Shown: positions 15,904-24,463 of the stretch, one piece after another
Layout: the number at the start of each line of letters is the position of its first letter
Numbering within the stretch: position 1 is the first letter of the stretch
Assembly: GCA_937895955.1 (NCBI GenBank)
Contig: CALAZI010000043.1
Span: forward strand, 1-62,921
Direction: 5' to 3'
DNA from: an uncultured Alphaproteobacteria bacterium
Lineage (GTDB): Bacteria > Pseudomonadota > Alphaproteobacteria > Caulobacterales > Parvularculaceae
Length of the DNA: 62,921 nt
Made by a program: the position numbers and the translations under genes
The notes under the pieces: model-generated
What the model was told of the DNA's origin: nothing
Databases searched by the model: none
The model's input: the letters and a program-made list of their open reading frames with translations, nothing else

Positions 15904-16533
15904 TCAAAGCCGCGCAATCTCGATCCACTTGTCGATCACGCGAGCGATATGCGCCTCATTGCCCAGGAGGCGGTCATGCACGAGGAGGCCGGTCATCATC
16001 GCGCGTGAAATCGTCAGGATCGTGCGCAATTCGTCGGCAGTCTGATCCGTGGCCGGGAGAAGTTCCGCAAGTTCGGCGTCAATCAATTCGCGCCATCGTG
16101 CGAGCGCCGGCGTCGTCCGCTCCTGCAACGCCTCATCCGTTCTGGCCGCTGTGAGAATTTCGAGGATCGCGGCGTAATCGTCGCTGCAAAACTGCTCTCG
16201 CCATGATCGGCGCACGACCTCGCCAAATGCATCCTTGTCGCGCGCAAGATCGACGCGGGCGACCGCGAACCAGGCGACGGAGCGCGTCAACAGGAAATCA
16301 AGAACGCCGGCGACAAGGTCTTCTTTGCTCGGGTAATGGTGCTGCAGGGCGCCCTGGCTGACGCCGGCGCGCGCCGCGATCTTGCCGATCGAGGTTCCGT
16401 GATAGCCGGCCGCCGCCAGGCAGGCGGTCGCCGCCTCGCAGACGCGGCAGCGCATCGCCTCGCTTTTCTCGCGCTGGCGGCTGTAAATTTCCGCCTCTGC
16501 TTGCGAAGCTTGACCGGTTTCCGACCCAGACAT
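15904..16533 (-). CDS. TetR family transcriptional regulator
   Basis: The 209-residue protein has an N-terminal helix-turn-helix: AATACLAAAGYHGTSIGKIA then RAGVSQGALQHHYPSKEDLV, the standard TetR recognition pattern, and a helical C-terminal ligand domain (about 90-209). The SQGALQHHYPSKEDL version is common in TetR regulators of acyl-CoA metabolism. It is divergent from an acyl-CoA dehydrogenase gene with a 65-base spacer, so it probably represses that gene and itself in response to an acyl compound. The ATG at 16533 is preferred to a GC-poorly supported upstream start that would run into the neighbour. Confidence 0.88.
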   Translation of the reverse strand: MSGSETGQASQAEAEIYSRQREKSEAMRCRVCEAATACLAAAGYHGTSIGKIAARAGVSQGALQHHYPSKEDLVAGVLDFLLTRSVAWFAVARVDLARDKDAFGEVVRRSWREQFCSDDYAAILEILTAARTDEALQERTTPALARWRELIDAELAELLPATDQTADELRTILTISRAMMTGLLVHDRLLGNEAHIARVIDKWIEIARL

Positions 16534-16598
16534 AGGCCTAAAAGCCTCGGTCGTTTGCGCGCGGCCTGTCAATGAAACTGCGCAGTAAAGAGGCTTCC

Positions 16599-17777
16599 AT
16601 GCAGCTTACCGCCGAACACGAACAGATCCGCTCCACGCTGAAAAAATTTATCGACGTCGAGATCAACCCTTATGTCGACGAGTGGGAAGAGGCGGAGATT
16701 TTCCCTGCGCATCAGGTTTTCAAGGGATTGGGCGATCTTGGCCTGCTCGGCGTCAACAAACCGGTCGAATATGGCGGCATGGGGCTCGACTGGTCTTATG
16801 CCGCGGTCGTCGCAGAGACCCTCGGCCATATTAATTGCGGCGCGGTGCCGATGGCGATCGGCGTTCAGACCGATATGGCGACGCCGGCATTGGCGCGCTT
16901 CGGTTCGGACGCGGCGAAAGAAGATTTCCTGCGCCCATCGATCGCCGGCGATTATGTCGCCTGCCTTGGCGTTTCCGAGGTCGGATCGGGCTCTGACGTC
17001 GCCTCGATCAAGACGACGGCGAAGAAGGACGGCGACGACTACGTCATTAACGGCGGCAAGATGTGGACGACAAACGGCACGCAGGCTGACTGGATGTGCC
17101 TGCTGGCGAATACGTCGGACGATCAGATTCATCGCAATAAGACGTTGATTTGCCTGCCGCTCAAGGACGACAACGGCAAGCATCGCAAGGGAATTGAAGT
17201 TGCGCGCAAGCTGAAAAAACTCGGCATGCGTTCAAGCGATACGGCGCAATTCCATTTTGAAGATGTCCGCGTCCCGCAGCGCTATCGCATCGGGGAAGAG
17301 GGCGCCGGCTTCATGTATCAGATGCTGCAATTCCAGGAAGAGCGGCTCTGGGGATCTTTGTCGGGTCTTATCGGCATGGAAAAGACGATCGACCAAACGA
17401 TCGACTATACGCGCCAGCGCAAGGCGTTCGGACAATCGATCCTCGATAATCAGGTCGTGCATTTCCGGATGGCCGAATTGAAAACGGAATTGCAGGCGCT
17501 GCGTTCGCTGACCTGGGATGCGGTAGGAAAGATGCTCTCGGGAGAAGACGTGACCATGCTCGCGTCGATGGCGAAGCTGAAGGCCGGCCGGCTGATCCGG
17601 GAAGTGAACGATTCCTGCCTGCAATATTGGGGCGGCATGGGATTCATGGAGGAAACGCCGGTAAGCCGCGCCTATCGCGACGGGCGCCTGGCTTCCATCG
17701 GCGCCGGCGCCGATGAAGTGATCCTATCGATCATCTGCAAATATATGGGCATCCTGCCGGGCAAGACGAACCGTTAA
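16599..17777 (+). CDS. Acyl-CoA dehydrogenase family protein
   Basis: The 392-residue flavoenzyme carries the family motifs LGVSEVGSGSDVASI and GGKMWTTNGTQ in the middle domain, the C-terminal helix region TIDYTRQRKAFGQSI, QYWGGMGFMEETPVSRAYRD and ASIGAGADEVILS. It oxidises an acyl-CoA with transfer of electrons to ETF. The end motif reads GAGADEV in place of EGT, so the chain-length class cannot be read. AAAGAGG lies before the ATG at 16599, which is preferred to the ATG at 16572. The divergent TetR gene is its likely regulator. Confidence 0.91.
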   Translation: MQLTAEHEQIRSTLKKFIDVEINPYVDEWEEAEIFPAHQVFKGLGDLGLLGVNKPVEYGGMGLDWSYAAVVAETLGHINCGAVPMAIGVQTDMATPALARFGSDAAKEDFLRPSIAGDYVACLGVSEVGSGSDVASIKTTAKKDGDDYVINGGKMWTTNGTQADWMCLLANTSDDQIHRNKTLICLPLKDDNGKHRKGIEVARKLKKLGMRSSDTAQFHFEDVRVPQRYRIGEEGAGFMYQMLQFQEERLWGSLSGLIGMEKTIDQTIDYTRQRKAFGQSILDNQVVHFRMAELKTELQALRSLTWDAVGKMLSGEDVTMLASMAKLKAGRLIREVNDSCLQYWGGMGFMEETPVSRAYRDGRLASIGAGADEVILSIICKYMGILPGKTNR

Positions 17778-17785
17778 CCGCCGCC

Positions 17786-18091
17786 CTAGATGTCGACGCC
17801 CTTGCGATTAACGCGCGACGGGCGGTTTTCGACGCCGAGTTTTTCGACGGCCCGCGCCCGGAAACGGGCCTTGCTGGCGCTGTTCAGCCGCCCATAGGTC
17901 TCAGCCCGGCCGCCATATTCCTCGCCATAGAGGTCGGCGGCGACATTATCGACAAAGGCGCGCTCCGTCGTGGAAAGGGTCGACCAATAGGACGAAAACG
18001 CCTCCGCCCGACCGCCGGATGGCGCCAGGCACAATAATAGGGTCGAAATCCCGACAAGCACCCTCAGACGCACAAAACCCCCAAATCCCAC
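17786..18091 (-). CDS. Small exported protein of unknown function
   Basis: The 101-residue protein has a signal peptide (about 1-29, ending GGRAEA). The mature part is helical and charged: WSTLSTTERAFVDNVAADLYGEEYG and KARFRARAVEKLG. I do not recognise a family. It is convergent with the acyl-CoA dehydrogenase gene after an eight-base gap. Two inverted repeats stand just upstream of its start (18101-18138). Confidence 0.6.
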   Translation of the reverse strand: MGFGGFVRLRVLVGISTLLLCLAPSGGRAEAFSSYWSTLSTTERAFVDNVAADLYGEEYGGRAETYGRLNSASKARFRARAVEKLGVENRPSRVNRKGVDI

Positions 18092-18100
18092 GCAACTACC

Positions 18101-18138
18101 TTACCGTACGGTAATCTGGTTTCAACCGACTGAAACCA
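18101..18138. promoter_or_regulatory. Two adjacent inverted repeats in the rpmF / exported-protein spacer
   Basis: TTACCGTACGGTAA (18101-18114) is a perfect 14-base palindrome. Two bases later TGGTTTCA (18117-18124) and TGAAACCA (18131-18138) form perfect eight-base arms around a six-base spacer. They lie 10-47 bases upstream of the minus-strand exported protein and about 140 bases before rpmF, which is where operators for the minus-strand gene would sit. Confidence 0.5.
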
Positions 18139-18279
18139 TCCTTCCGAATTAGGCCCGGGCGATTAAAGCCGAGGCAACCATACCGCCTTGCGTCTGGCGG
18201 CCCATTCCGTTAAAGGGCCCCTCCGAAGGCGGCCGCCGAAAGGCGAGCCGCGCCGTTATTTTTGCTGAGGGTTATCCCA

Positions 18280-18462
18280 ATGGCCGTCCCCAAGAAGAAA
18301 ACCTCGCCCTCGCGCCGCGGCATGCGCCGCGCGCATGATCGGCTCGCCAATCCGACCTATGTCGAGGACCGCGAGTCGGGCGAACTGCGCCGCCCGCATC
18401 ATATCGACCTCAAGACCGGCCGCTACAAAGGCCGAAAAGTGTTGGAGCCGAAAGGCGAGTAG
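18280..18462 (+). CDS. rpmF: 50S ribosomal protein L32
   Basis: The 60-residue protein starts MAVPKKKTSPSRRGMRRAHD and ends GRYKGRKVLEPKGE, the alphaproteobacterial L32 pattern without the zinc-binding cysteines of some relatives. It is a structural part of the large ribosomal subunit. The ATG at 18280 gives the canonical N-terminus. A strong terminator follows at 18489. Confidence 0.97.
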   Translation: MAVPKKKTSPSRRGMRRAHDRLANPTYVEDRESGELRRPHHIDLKTGRYKGRKVLEPKGE

Positions 18463-18488
18463 ACGGCGAAGTGATTTTCGCATGCAAG

Positions 18489-18515
18489 CGCCGCCCCGGA
18501 CGGGCGGCGTTTTTT
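18489..18515 (+). terminator. Rho-independent terminator after rpmF
   Basis: CGCCGCCC (18489-18496) pairs with GGGCGGCG (18502-18509) around a five-base loop, followed by six T. Confidence 0.9.
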
Positions 18516-18673
18516 ATTGCGCTTTTGTTTTCCCGTTGCGGCAATTGAGGCGGCTGGGGTCGTTTTTTCGCCCCATTTCGGCGCCGATTCCCGCTAACCT
18601 TTCGGTAATCAGGCCGCGTGCGATCGCAGCGTTTGCGCTGGCGCGGTTCGGGCAGGGGCGAAAGGGAATTGCC

Positions 18674-19516
18674 GTGAAAAATCTGATGGGGCTTGCGGGC
18701 GTCGGCTTTGGCGGACTGTTTCTCGCGTCATGCGTCACCTATCCGTACGACACAGCCTTTAATTCATGCGAGCGCGAGGCGAACGCCTGTTATCGCCTGT
18801 GCGAAGACATTCCCGATGAAGGCGGCTATGTCGCCTGCCAACGACATTGCGATCGCGATATCGATCGCTGCTTCGATCAAGCCTATTCGCCTTATTCCGG
18901 CAGCTATTACGGATCGTCCTACCCGTCGCCCTGGTACGGCCGCTACGGCTCCTGGTATCCGAACACCGGCTATTATTTCACCTTTAACAGTTACGACCGC
19001 TACGGCTACAGGAAGAACAAGCGCCATCATCCGCGAGGCGATCGCGATTGGCGTGATCGGCGTGATCGGGATGGCGACGGAAGGGACTGGCGCGACCGTC
19101 GCAATGATAACCCGACAACCCCGACGCCGCCGCGCAATCCGGACTATGTCGCGCCCGGCGGCTCATCGGACGGCGGCGCCCGCGCGACGCCGCGCCGCCA
19201 ACGAGACGGCGACCGGCTGATCGATCGGCCACGTAGGCCTAATCGCGCCTATCGCAATAATTCAGGCCCGTCGGGCGCAGCGCCTGGAGCGGCTTCGCCG
19301 CCGGCCTCCAGCGTCCCGCCGCCGACGACGCGAACGCGCCAGCCGCGCCAGACGCCGCCGGCGGGCGCAACGCCGACACCCAGCGCGCCGCAGCCGACTT
19401 ATACGCCGCCCCCCGCTGACAACAGCGCCCCGCCGTCATCCGAGAGGCCGGCCAGGGGCGCACGCGGCAATCGCAGCGGCGGCAACAGTCAAACGCCGGA
19501 CCGCGACCGCGAGTAA
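18674..19516 (+). CDS. Lipoprotein with Cys-rich head and Tyr-, Arg- and Pro-rich low-complexity body
   Basis: From the GTG at 18674 the product has 280 residues, with signal peptide and lipobox LASC (Cys about residue 20). A short cysteine-rich segment follows (SCEREANACYRLCED, then CQRHCDRDIDRCFD), with spacing that suggests several disulfides. Next comes a Tyr/Ser/Gly-rich stretch (about 65-110), an Arg/Asp-rich stretch with DWRDRRDRD repeats (about 120-145) and a long Pro/Thr/Ala tail. No enzyme domain is visible. Low-complexity, basic, lipid-anchored proteins like this often bind the cell wall or surface polymers; this is inference only. It is followed by the eno promoter. Confidence 0.75.
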   Translation: MKNLMGLAGVGFGGLFLASCVTYPYDTAFNSCEREANACYRLCEDIPDEGGYVACQRHCDRDIDRCFDQAYSPYSGSYYGSSYPSPWYGRYGSWYPNTGYYFTFNSYDRYGYRKNKRHHPRGDRDWRDRRDRDGDGRDWRDRRNDNPTTPTPPRNPDYVAPGGSSDGGARATPRRQRDGDRLIDRPRRPNRAYRNNSGPSGAAPGAASPPASSVPPPTTRTRQPRQTPPAGATPTPSAPQPTYTPPPADNSAPPSSERPARGARGNRSGGNSQTPDRDRE

Positions 19517-19526
19517 GGAGCAGTCC

Positions 19527-19554
19527 TTGAAACCCTTCTCGCGCGCTTTATAGA
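19527..19554 (+). promoter_or_regulatory. Sigma-70-type promoter of eno
   Basis: TTGAAA (19527-19532) and TATAGA (19549-19554) are separated by 16 bases and lie 33 bases before the eno ATG, close to consensus in both boxes. Confidence 0.65.
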
Positions 19555-19587
19555 GGCGCCAAGCCCTGAACCGCGCGAGGAGACGCC

Positions 19588-20868
19588 ATGACCGCCATCA
19601 TCGACATTTTCGGCCGTGAGATCCTGGACAGCCGCGGCAATCCGACGGTCGAGGTCGATGTCGTCCTTGAAGACGGCTCAATGGGCCGCGCGGCCGTTCC
19701 TTCCGGCGCATCGACCGGCGCCCATGAAGCGCATGAGCTTCGCGACGGCGACGAACGTTACGGCGGTAAGGGCGTGAGTCAGGCTGTCGCGGCGATCAAC
19801 GGCGAAATTTTCGACGCGCTTTCAGGTCTGGAAGCGGAAGATCAGATCGACATCGACGAAACGCTGATCGCGCTTGACGGAACGGACAATAAATCGCGCC
19901 TCGGCGCGAACGCGATCCTCGGCGTGTCGCTCGCGACAGCGAAGGCCGCCGCTGAAGCGTCAAGCCTGCCGCTCTACCGCTATGTCGGCGGCGTTTCGGC
20001 GAGAACGCTGCCGGCGCCGATGATGAATATCGTCAATGGCGGCGCGCATGCCGACAACCCGATCGATATCCAGGAATTCATGATCATGCCGCTCGGCGCC
20101 GAAACATTCGCCGATGCGCTGCGCTGGGGAGCGGAGATTTTTCACGCGCTCAAAAAGGGCCTGAAAGGCGCCGGCCACAACACCAATGTCGGCGACGAAG
20201 GCGGTTTCGCGCCGAATTTGAAATCAACCGATGAAGCGCTCGGCTTCATTATGAAAGCGATCGAGTCGGCCGGGCGCAAACCCGGCGAAGACGTCTTCAT
20301 CGCGCTCGACGCGGCGTCAACAGAGTTTTTCCGCGACGGCAAATATCATCTCGAAGGCGAGGGAAAAATTTTCGGCGCCGGTGAAATGGTCGCTTATTAC
20401 GACGATCTTGTTTCCCGTTATCCTATCGTCTCGATCGAGGACGGCATGGCTGAAGACGATTGGTCCGGGTGGAAAGCGCTGACGGAGAAAATCGGCGCGC
20501 GCTGCCAACTCGTCGGCGACGATCTCTTCGTAACGAACGACAAGCGCCTGAAAGACGGCATCGCCAAGGGTTGCGCGAACTCAATCCTCGTCAAGGTCAA
20601 CCAGATCGGCACGCTGACGGAAACGCTGCGCGCTGTCGAGCGCGCGCAACGCGCCGGCTATACCGCCGTCATGTCGCACCGCTCGGGCGAAACGGAAGAT
20701 TCAACAATCGCCGACCTCGCGGTTGCGACGAATTGCGGTCAGATCAAGACGGGTTCGTTGGCCCGCTCTGACCGGACAGCGAAATACAATCAGCTCCTGC
20801 GGATCGAGCAGGAACTCGGCGACGCGGCGCGCTACGCCGGCAAGGATATGCTGAAAAGCCGGCGTTAA
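19588..20868 (+). CDS. eno: Enolase (phosphopyruvate hydratase)
   Basis: Enolase converts 2-phosphoglycerate to phosphoenolpyruvate in glycolysis and is often part of the RNA degradosome. The 426-residue product has the family motifs EILDSRGNPTVEVDV at the start, GASTGAHEAHELRDGD, the magnesium-binding IEDGMAEDDW and GDDLFVTN, and MSHRSGETEDSTIADLAVA with the substrate-binding loop. Length is normal. It lies upstream of DUF2306, ftsB and pdhA, a common alphaproteobacterial order for eno-ftsB-pdhA. Confidence 0.98.
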   Translation: MTAIIDIFGREILDSRGNPTVEVDVVLEDGSMGRAAVPSGASTGAHEAHELRDGDERYGGKGVSQAVAAINGEIFDALSGLEAEDQIDIDETLIALDGTDNKSRLGANAILGVSLATAKAAAEASSLPLYRYVGGVSARTLPAPMMNIVNGGAHADNPIDIQEFMIMPLGAETFADALRWGAEIFHALKKGLKGAGHNTNVGDEGGFAPNLKSTDEALGFIMKAIESAGRKPGEDVFIALDAASTEFFRDGKYHLEGEGKIFGAGEMVAYYDDLVSRYPIVSIEDGMAEDDWSGWKALTEKIGARCQLVGDDLFVTNDKRLKDGIAKGCANSILVKVNQIGTLTETLRAVERAQRAGYTAVMSHRSGETEDSTIADLAVATNCGQIKTGSLARSDRTAKYNQLLRIEQELGDAARYAGKDMLKSRR

Positions 20869-21085
20869 CGCTTTTGCGGCCGCAATAATCCGGCATTGCA
20901 ATCTTCGCGTGTTGCAGAATCCGCTTGAGAGGCGGGTTGTGGACGCGGATGACGCTTTAAAACAGATTGTTGAGCGCTGAGAGCATGGCCGGCATTGAGC
21001 GTTATGTCATTTTCCCGACGTAAAGGCGGCAATGTGATTCCCCATGCGGTCGGCGTGCTGGAACGCAGTAAAGCGGTAGTGCGCG

Positions 21086-21814
21086 ATGACGGTGCTTGAG
21101 GTTTCTTCTGACGCTCCCCTCTGGGCGAAATACGGCGCTGACGCGCTGCTGGTTCTGCATATCGGCGGCGGCGCTGTCGGCATCGCGACGGGGTGGGTCG
21201 CTGTGACGTCGCGGAAAGGAGAAACGATTCATAGAGCTGCGGGCCGCATTTTCTTTATTGCGATGCTGATCTGCTATGTTGTTGCGACGGGTGTCGCGCC
21301 ATTTCTGAGCGACGGCCAAAGGGTGAACACGATCGCCGGCCTGCTGGCGCTTTATATGCTGCTGAGCGCCTGGAGGACCGTAAGACGGCGCGAAACGGCG
21401 CCGGAATGGCCGGAAAAAGCGGGGCTCATCATGGCGCTGATGATTATCGCGATGAATTTCGTTTTCATCCAATTGGGCGCGTCAAGTTCTACCGGAATGA
21501 TAGACGGTGCGTCCTATGAGCCGCTCTATCTCTTCAGCATCATCGCTTTTTTCGCCGCGGCCGGAGAGATGAATCTCATCCTGCGCGGCGGCCTCAGCGC
21601 CGACGGGCGCATCGCACGGCATTTATGGAGAATGTGCGTATCGTTTTTCATCGCATCCGGTTCGTTCTTTCTTGGTCAGCAGCAGGTGATGCCCGGCTGG
21701 ATGCGGGGGTCGCCCGTGCTGATTGCGCTTGCGCTTGCGCCGCTCATTTTCATGGTGTTCTATCTAGTGAAGGTGAGGCTGTGGCCGAAACGGCGATCGC
21801 CCCTACGCGCTTAA
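21086..21814 (+). CDS. DUF2306 family membrane protein
   Basis: The 242-residue protein has about six to seven hydrophobic segments. The first part reads LLVLHIGGGAVGIATGWVAV then RKGETIHRAAGRIFFIAML, which matches DUF2306, where a conserved His-x-x-x-Gly pattern near membrane helices could bind haem or metal. Function is unknown. It sits between eno and ftsB, an insertion relative to the usual order. Its TAA stop is itself part of the CtrA box at 21811. Confidence 0.75.
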   Translation: MTVLEVSSDAPLWAKYGADALLVLHIGGGAVGIATGWVAVTSRKGETIHRAAGRIFFIAMLICYVVATGVAPFLSDGQRVNTIAGLLALYMLLSAWRTVRRRETAPEWPEKAGLIMALMIIAMNFVFIQLGASSSTGMIDGASYEPLYLFSIIAFFAAAGEMNLILRGGLSADGRIARHLWRMCVSFFIASGSFFLGQQQVMPGWMRGSPVLIALALAPLIFMVFYLVKVRLWPKRRSPLRA

Positions 21815-21825
21815 CGCTTTATTAA
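21811..21825 (+). promoter_or_regulatory. CtrA box (TTAA-N7-TTAA) before ftsB
   Basis: TTAA CGCTTTA TTAA is a perfect match to the CtrA consensus. It begins on the last codons of the DUF2306 gene and ends 89 bases before the ftsB ATG, a normal promoter distance. Many alphaproteobacterial division genes are under CtrA, and DivK, which acts upstream of CtrA, is encoded at 38786. Confidence 0.6.
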
Positions 21826-21914
21826 CCACAATTCGACTCAGGTGAGTCGCAAGGCGCGGCGTGCGAGGCGCGCCGAAATTGAGTGACGGCGCGGGCGGGC
21901 GCTGCGGGGCGATT

Positions 21915-22262
21915 ATGCGTTTTTCTTTGCGTTTGCTGGTCGACGTTGCGGCGCCGGCTTTTTTCATGTGCGGCATCGTCTATTTCGGTTACGGCGCCGC
22001 GCTGGGCGCGACGGGCTACAAGACGCTGCAAGCGCTGCGCGTCGAAGTAGAGCAGAAATCAGCGGAAGTTGACGCGCTGGCCGAAAAGCGCCGGCGGCTT
22101 GAAATCGTCGCGCGCCAACTCAACCCGAAATCTCTCGATCCGGACCTCGTTGACGAGAAAATCCGCACCGTGCTCGGCTATGTCGACGAGAATGACGTCG
22201 TCGTGCCGCGCGACCAGCTTGAGGAAATCCTGAGCGAAGCGGCCGAGCGGCGGGACTTGTGA
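21915..22262 (+). CDS. ftsB: Septum formation initiator FtsB/DivIC family
   Basis: The 115-residue bitopic protein has a single transmembrane segment (about 8-32) and a periplasmic coiled coil (about 37-72: LRVEVEQKSAEVDALAEKRR). This is the FtsB/DivIC layout; FtsB joins FtsL and FtsQ in the divisome. Location between eno and pdhA is the usual place for this gene in alphaproteobacteria. The ATG at 21915 places the membrane segment at the N-terminus; longer upstream frames would add a basic, unconserved leader. Confidence 0.85.
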   Translation: MRFSLRLLVDVAAPAFFMCGIVYFGYGAALGATGYKTLQALRVEVEQKSAEVDALAEKRRRLEIVARQLNPKSLDPDLVDEKIRTVLGYVDENDVVVPRDQLEEILSEAAERRDL

Positions 22263-22312
22263 GGCTATGAGCCTTTCCCTAAAAGCGGGGTCGACTGTGA
22301 CCGGAGATCCCG

Positions 22313-23335
22313 ATGGCCGCGAAGAGCGCGAAAGCCGCCGCAAGGGCGAAGCCCGATAAGGCCGCCAGCAATCTTAACGCCACAAAGGCGGAATTGCTGA
22401 AATATTACAGGGATATGCTCCTAATTCGCCGATTCGAGGAGCGGGCGGGCCAGCTTTACGGTATGGGCCATATCGGAGGTTTCTGCCATCTTTATATCGG
22501 CCAGGAAGCGGTCGTTGTCGGCGTGGAGGCCGTCAAGAAGGAGGGCGATCAGACGATCACAGGCTATCGCGACCATGGCCATATGCTCGCCTGCGGCATG
22601 GACCCGAAAGGCGTCATGGCGGAGCTCACCGGGCGCGAGGGCGGCTATTCCAAGGGGAAGGGCGGCTCGATGCACATGTTCTCAAACGAAGCGAAATTCT
22701 ACGGCGGTCACGGCATCGTCGGCGCGCAAATTCCGCTCGGCGCAGGTCTCGGCTTCGCTAACAAATACCGGAAAAACGGGCAGGTGAGCCTCACCTATTT
22801 CGGCGACGGCGCGTCGAACCAGGGGCAGGTCTTCGAGGCGATGAACATGGCGCAGCTCTGGAAGCTGCCCGTCGTCTTCATCATTGAGAACAATCAATAC
22901 GCGATGGGAACGAGCGTGACGCGCGCCCACTCGGACACGCATCTTTACCGGCGCGGCGCCGCTTTCGGCATTCCCGGCATGGAAGTCGACGGCATGGACG
23001 TTCTTGAAGTGCGCGAAGCCGCGCGCGTCGCGATCGATCATGCGCGCGAAGGAAAAGGGCCCTACGTTCTTGAAATGAAGACGTACCGCTATCGCGGTCA
23101 TTCCATGTCTGACCCCGCGAAATACCGGACCCGGGAAGAAGTCGACAAGGTTCGCGAACACAACGACCCGATCAAACGCTGCGAACAGCGCATATTTGAC
23201 GGCAAGTTCGCAAGCGAGGACGAGCTCAAGGCGATTGATGCGGAGATCAAGGCGATCGTGAAAGAAGCTGCGGATTTCTCGCTGGAAAGCCCGGAGCCGG
23301 CGCCCGAAGAGCTTTATACGGATGTTCTCGCCTGA
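22313..23335 (+). CDS. pdhA: Pyruvate dehydrogenase E1 component, alpha subunit
   Basis: PdhA binds thiamine diphosphate together with PdhB and decarboxylates pyruvate. The 340-residue product has YYRDMLLIRRFEERAGQLY, GGFCHLYIGQEA, the ThDP motif GDGASNQGQVFEAMNMAQLW with following NNQYAMGT, and the regulatory-loop segment YRYRGHSMSDP. The N-terminal 25 residues are Ala/Lys-rich. pdhB does not follow: the next gene on the same strand, 27 bases later, is a glycosyltransferase. The beta subunit and E2 must lie elsewhere. Confidence 0.95.
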   Translation: MAAKSAKAAARAKPDKAASNLNATKAELLKYYRDMLLIRRFEERAGQLYGMGHIGGFCHLYIGQEAVVVGVEAVKKEGDQTITGYRDHGHMLACGMDPKGVMAELTGREGGYSKGKGGSMHMFSNEAKFYGGHGIVGAQIPLGAGLGFANKYRKNGQVSLTYFGDGASNQGQVFEAMNMAQLWKLPVVFIIENNQYAMGTSVTRAHSDTHLYRRGAAFGIPGMEVDGMDVLEVREAARVAIDHAREGKGPYVLEMKTYRYRGHSMSDPAKYRTREEVDKVREHNDPIKRCEQRIFDGKFASEDELKAIDAEIKAIVKEAADFSLESPEPAPEELYTDVLA

Positions 23336-23362
23336 TCGCGAGGCGAGCGGGAGAGCGAAGCC

Positions 23363-24463
23363 TTGGCCGATCGCCCTCTATCGCTGATCCATTTCCTCCC
23401 CTCATTCGCCTATGGGGGACAGCAACGTCGACTGGCGACGCTTGTTGAGCATTTAGGCCAAGCATTCAAACATCGCATCTGTTCTCTCGATGGCGACATC
23501 AGCGCGACCCCGCTTGTCGCATCCTATGAAAACGTCGTCGTCGAACCGTTCGTACTCGCCAAATCCGGCTTTCTCTCAATCTCCAATATCGCGACGATCA
23601 GGGCGGCCATAACGAGATCCGGCGCTGATTTGCTATGCACCTATAATTTTGGATCGATCGAGGCGGCGGTCGCCAACAAACTCGGCGCCCGCTTGCCGCA
23701 TGTCCATCATGAAGACGGCTTCGGCGCCGACGAACTTCAAGGCGAACTGACGCGGCGCGCTATCGCTCGGCGCGTTCTGCTCGGAAAGGCGCAGATTGTC
23801 GTTCCTTCTCAAACTCTTGAAAAAATCGCGATTGAAAGCTGGCGGATCAGGCGCGATCGCCTGTTTCGCATAAGGCCGGGCATTGATCTGAACCGATTCT
23901 CGGTGATTGAGCGCAAAGAAGGCCGCGAGATCGTCGTCGGCGCCGTCGGGGCGCTGCGCGCGGAGAAAAACTTCCTGCGTCTCATTCGATGTTTTGAAGC
24001 GGCGGCGAAAGACCGTAACGCGCATCTTGTCATCTATGGGGAAGGGCCGGAAAGAGCAGCGCTTGAAGGCGCAATCGCTGACAGCCCCTTGCGCGACCGG
24101 ATGCGGCTGATGGGCGCGATCGAGGCGCCGGAAAAGGCCTATTCCGGTTTTGACGTCTTTGCGCTGACGTCCGATACGGAACAGACGCCGATCAGCCTGA
24201 TGGAAGCGATGGCGTCGGGTTTGCCGGTTGTCGCAACGGATGTCGGAGATGTCAGCGCCTTGCTGTCGTCTGGCGCGGAGGGCAATGTTTTTGCCGCCGC
24301 AGATGAAACAGCGTTTTCCCGGCGGCTTGCCGAGTTGCTTGATGATCAGGCGGCCCGTCGACGGCTTGGCGAACGAAACGCTGAAACGGCGAAATCATTC
24401 GACCAGAAACGGATGATCGAGTTGTTTCGCAGTCTTTATCTTGATGCGGCGAACGAACGCTGA
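23363..24463 (+). CDS. Glycosyltransferase family 4 (exosortase-locus type)
   Basis: The 366-residue enzyme starts IHFLPSFAYGGQQRRLATL, a donor-side GT-B start, and has the nucleotide-sugar region GAVGALRAEKNFLRLIRCFE, IYGEGPERAALEGAI and the acidic motif SDTEQTPISLMEAMASGLPVV typical of GT4. The pattern resembles the sugar transferases associated with EpsH/XrtA exosortase systems. It would add a sugar to an exopolysaccharide precursor on the cytoplasmic side. A TTG is used as start, which gives the canonical beginning. The stop overlaps the next gene's start by one base. Confidence 0.85.
   Translation: MADRPLSLIHFLPSFAYGGQQRRLATLVEHLGQAFKHRICSLDGDISATPLVASYENVVVEPFVLAKSGFLSISNIATIRAAITRSGADLLCTYNFGSIEAAVANKLGARLPHVHHEDGFGADELQGELTRRAIARRVLLGKAQIVVPSQTLEKIAIESWRIRRDRLFRIRPGIDLNRFSVIERKEGREIVVGAVGALRAEKNFLRLIRCFEAAAKDRNAHLVIYGEGPERAALEGAIADSPLRDRMRLMGAIEAPEKAYSGFDVFALTSDTEQTPISLMEAMASGLPVVATDVGDVSALLSSGAEGNVFAAADETAFSRRLAELLDDQAARRRLGERNAETAKSFDQKRMIELFRSLYLDAANER

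Noticed and set aside
18117..18138. Same regulator as the ArsR operator, since both contain TGAAACC/GGTTTCA
   Set aside because: The half sites have the opposite order and a different spacing, so a shared regulator is not supported.
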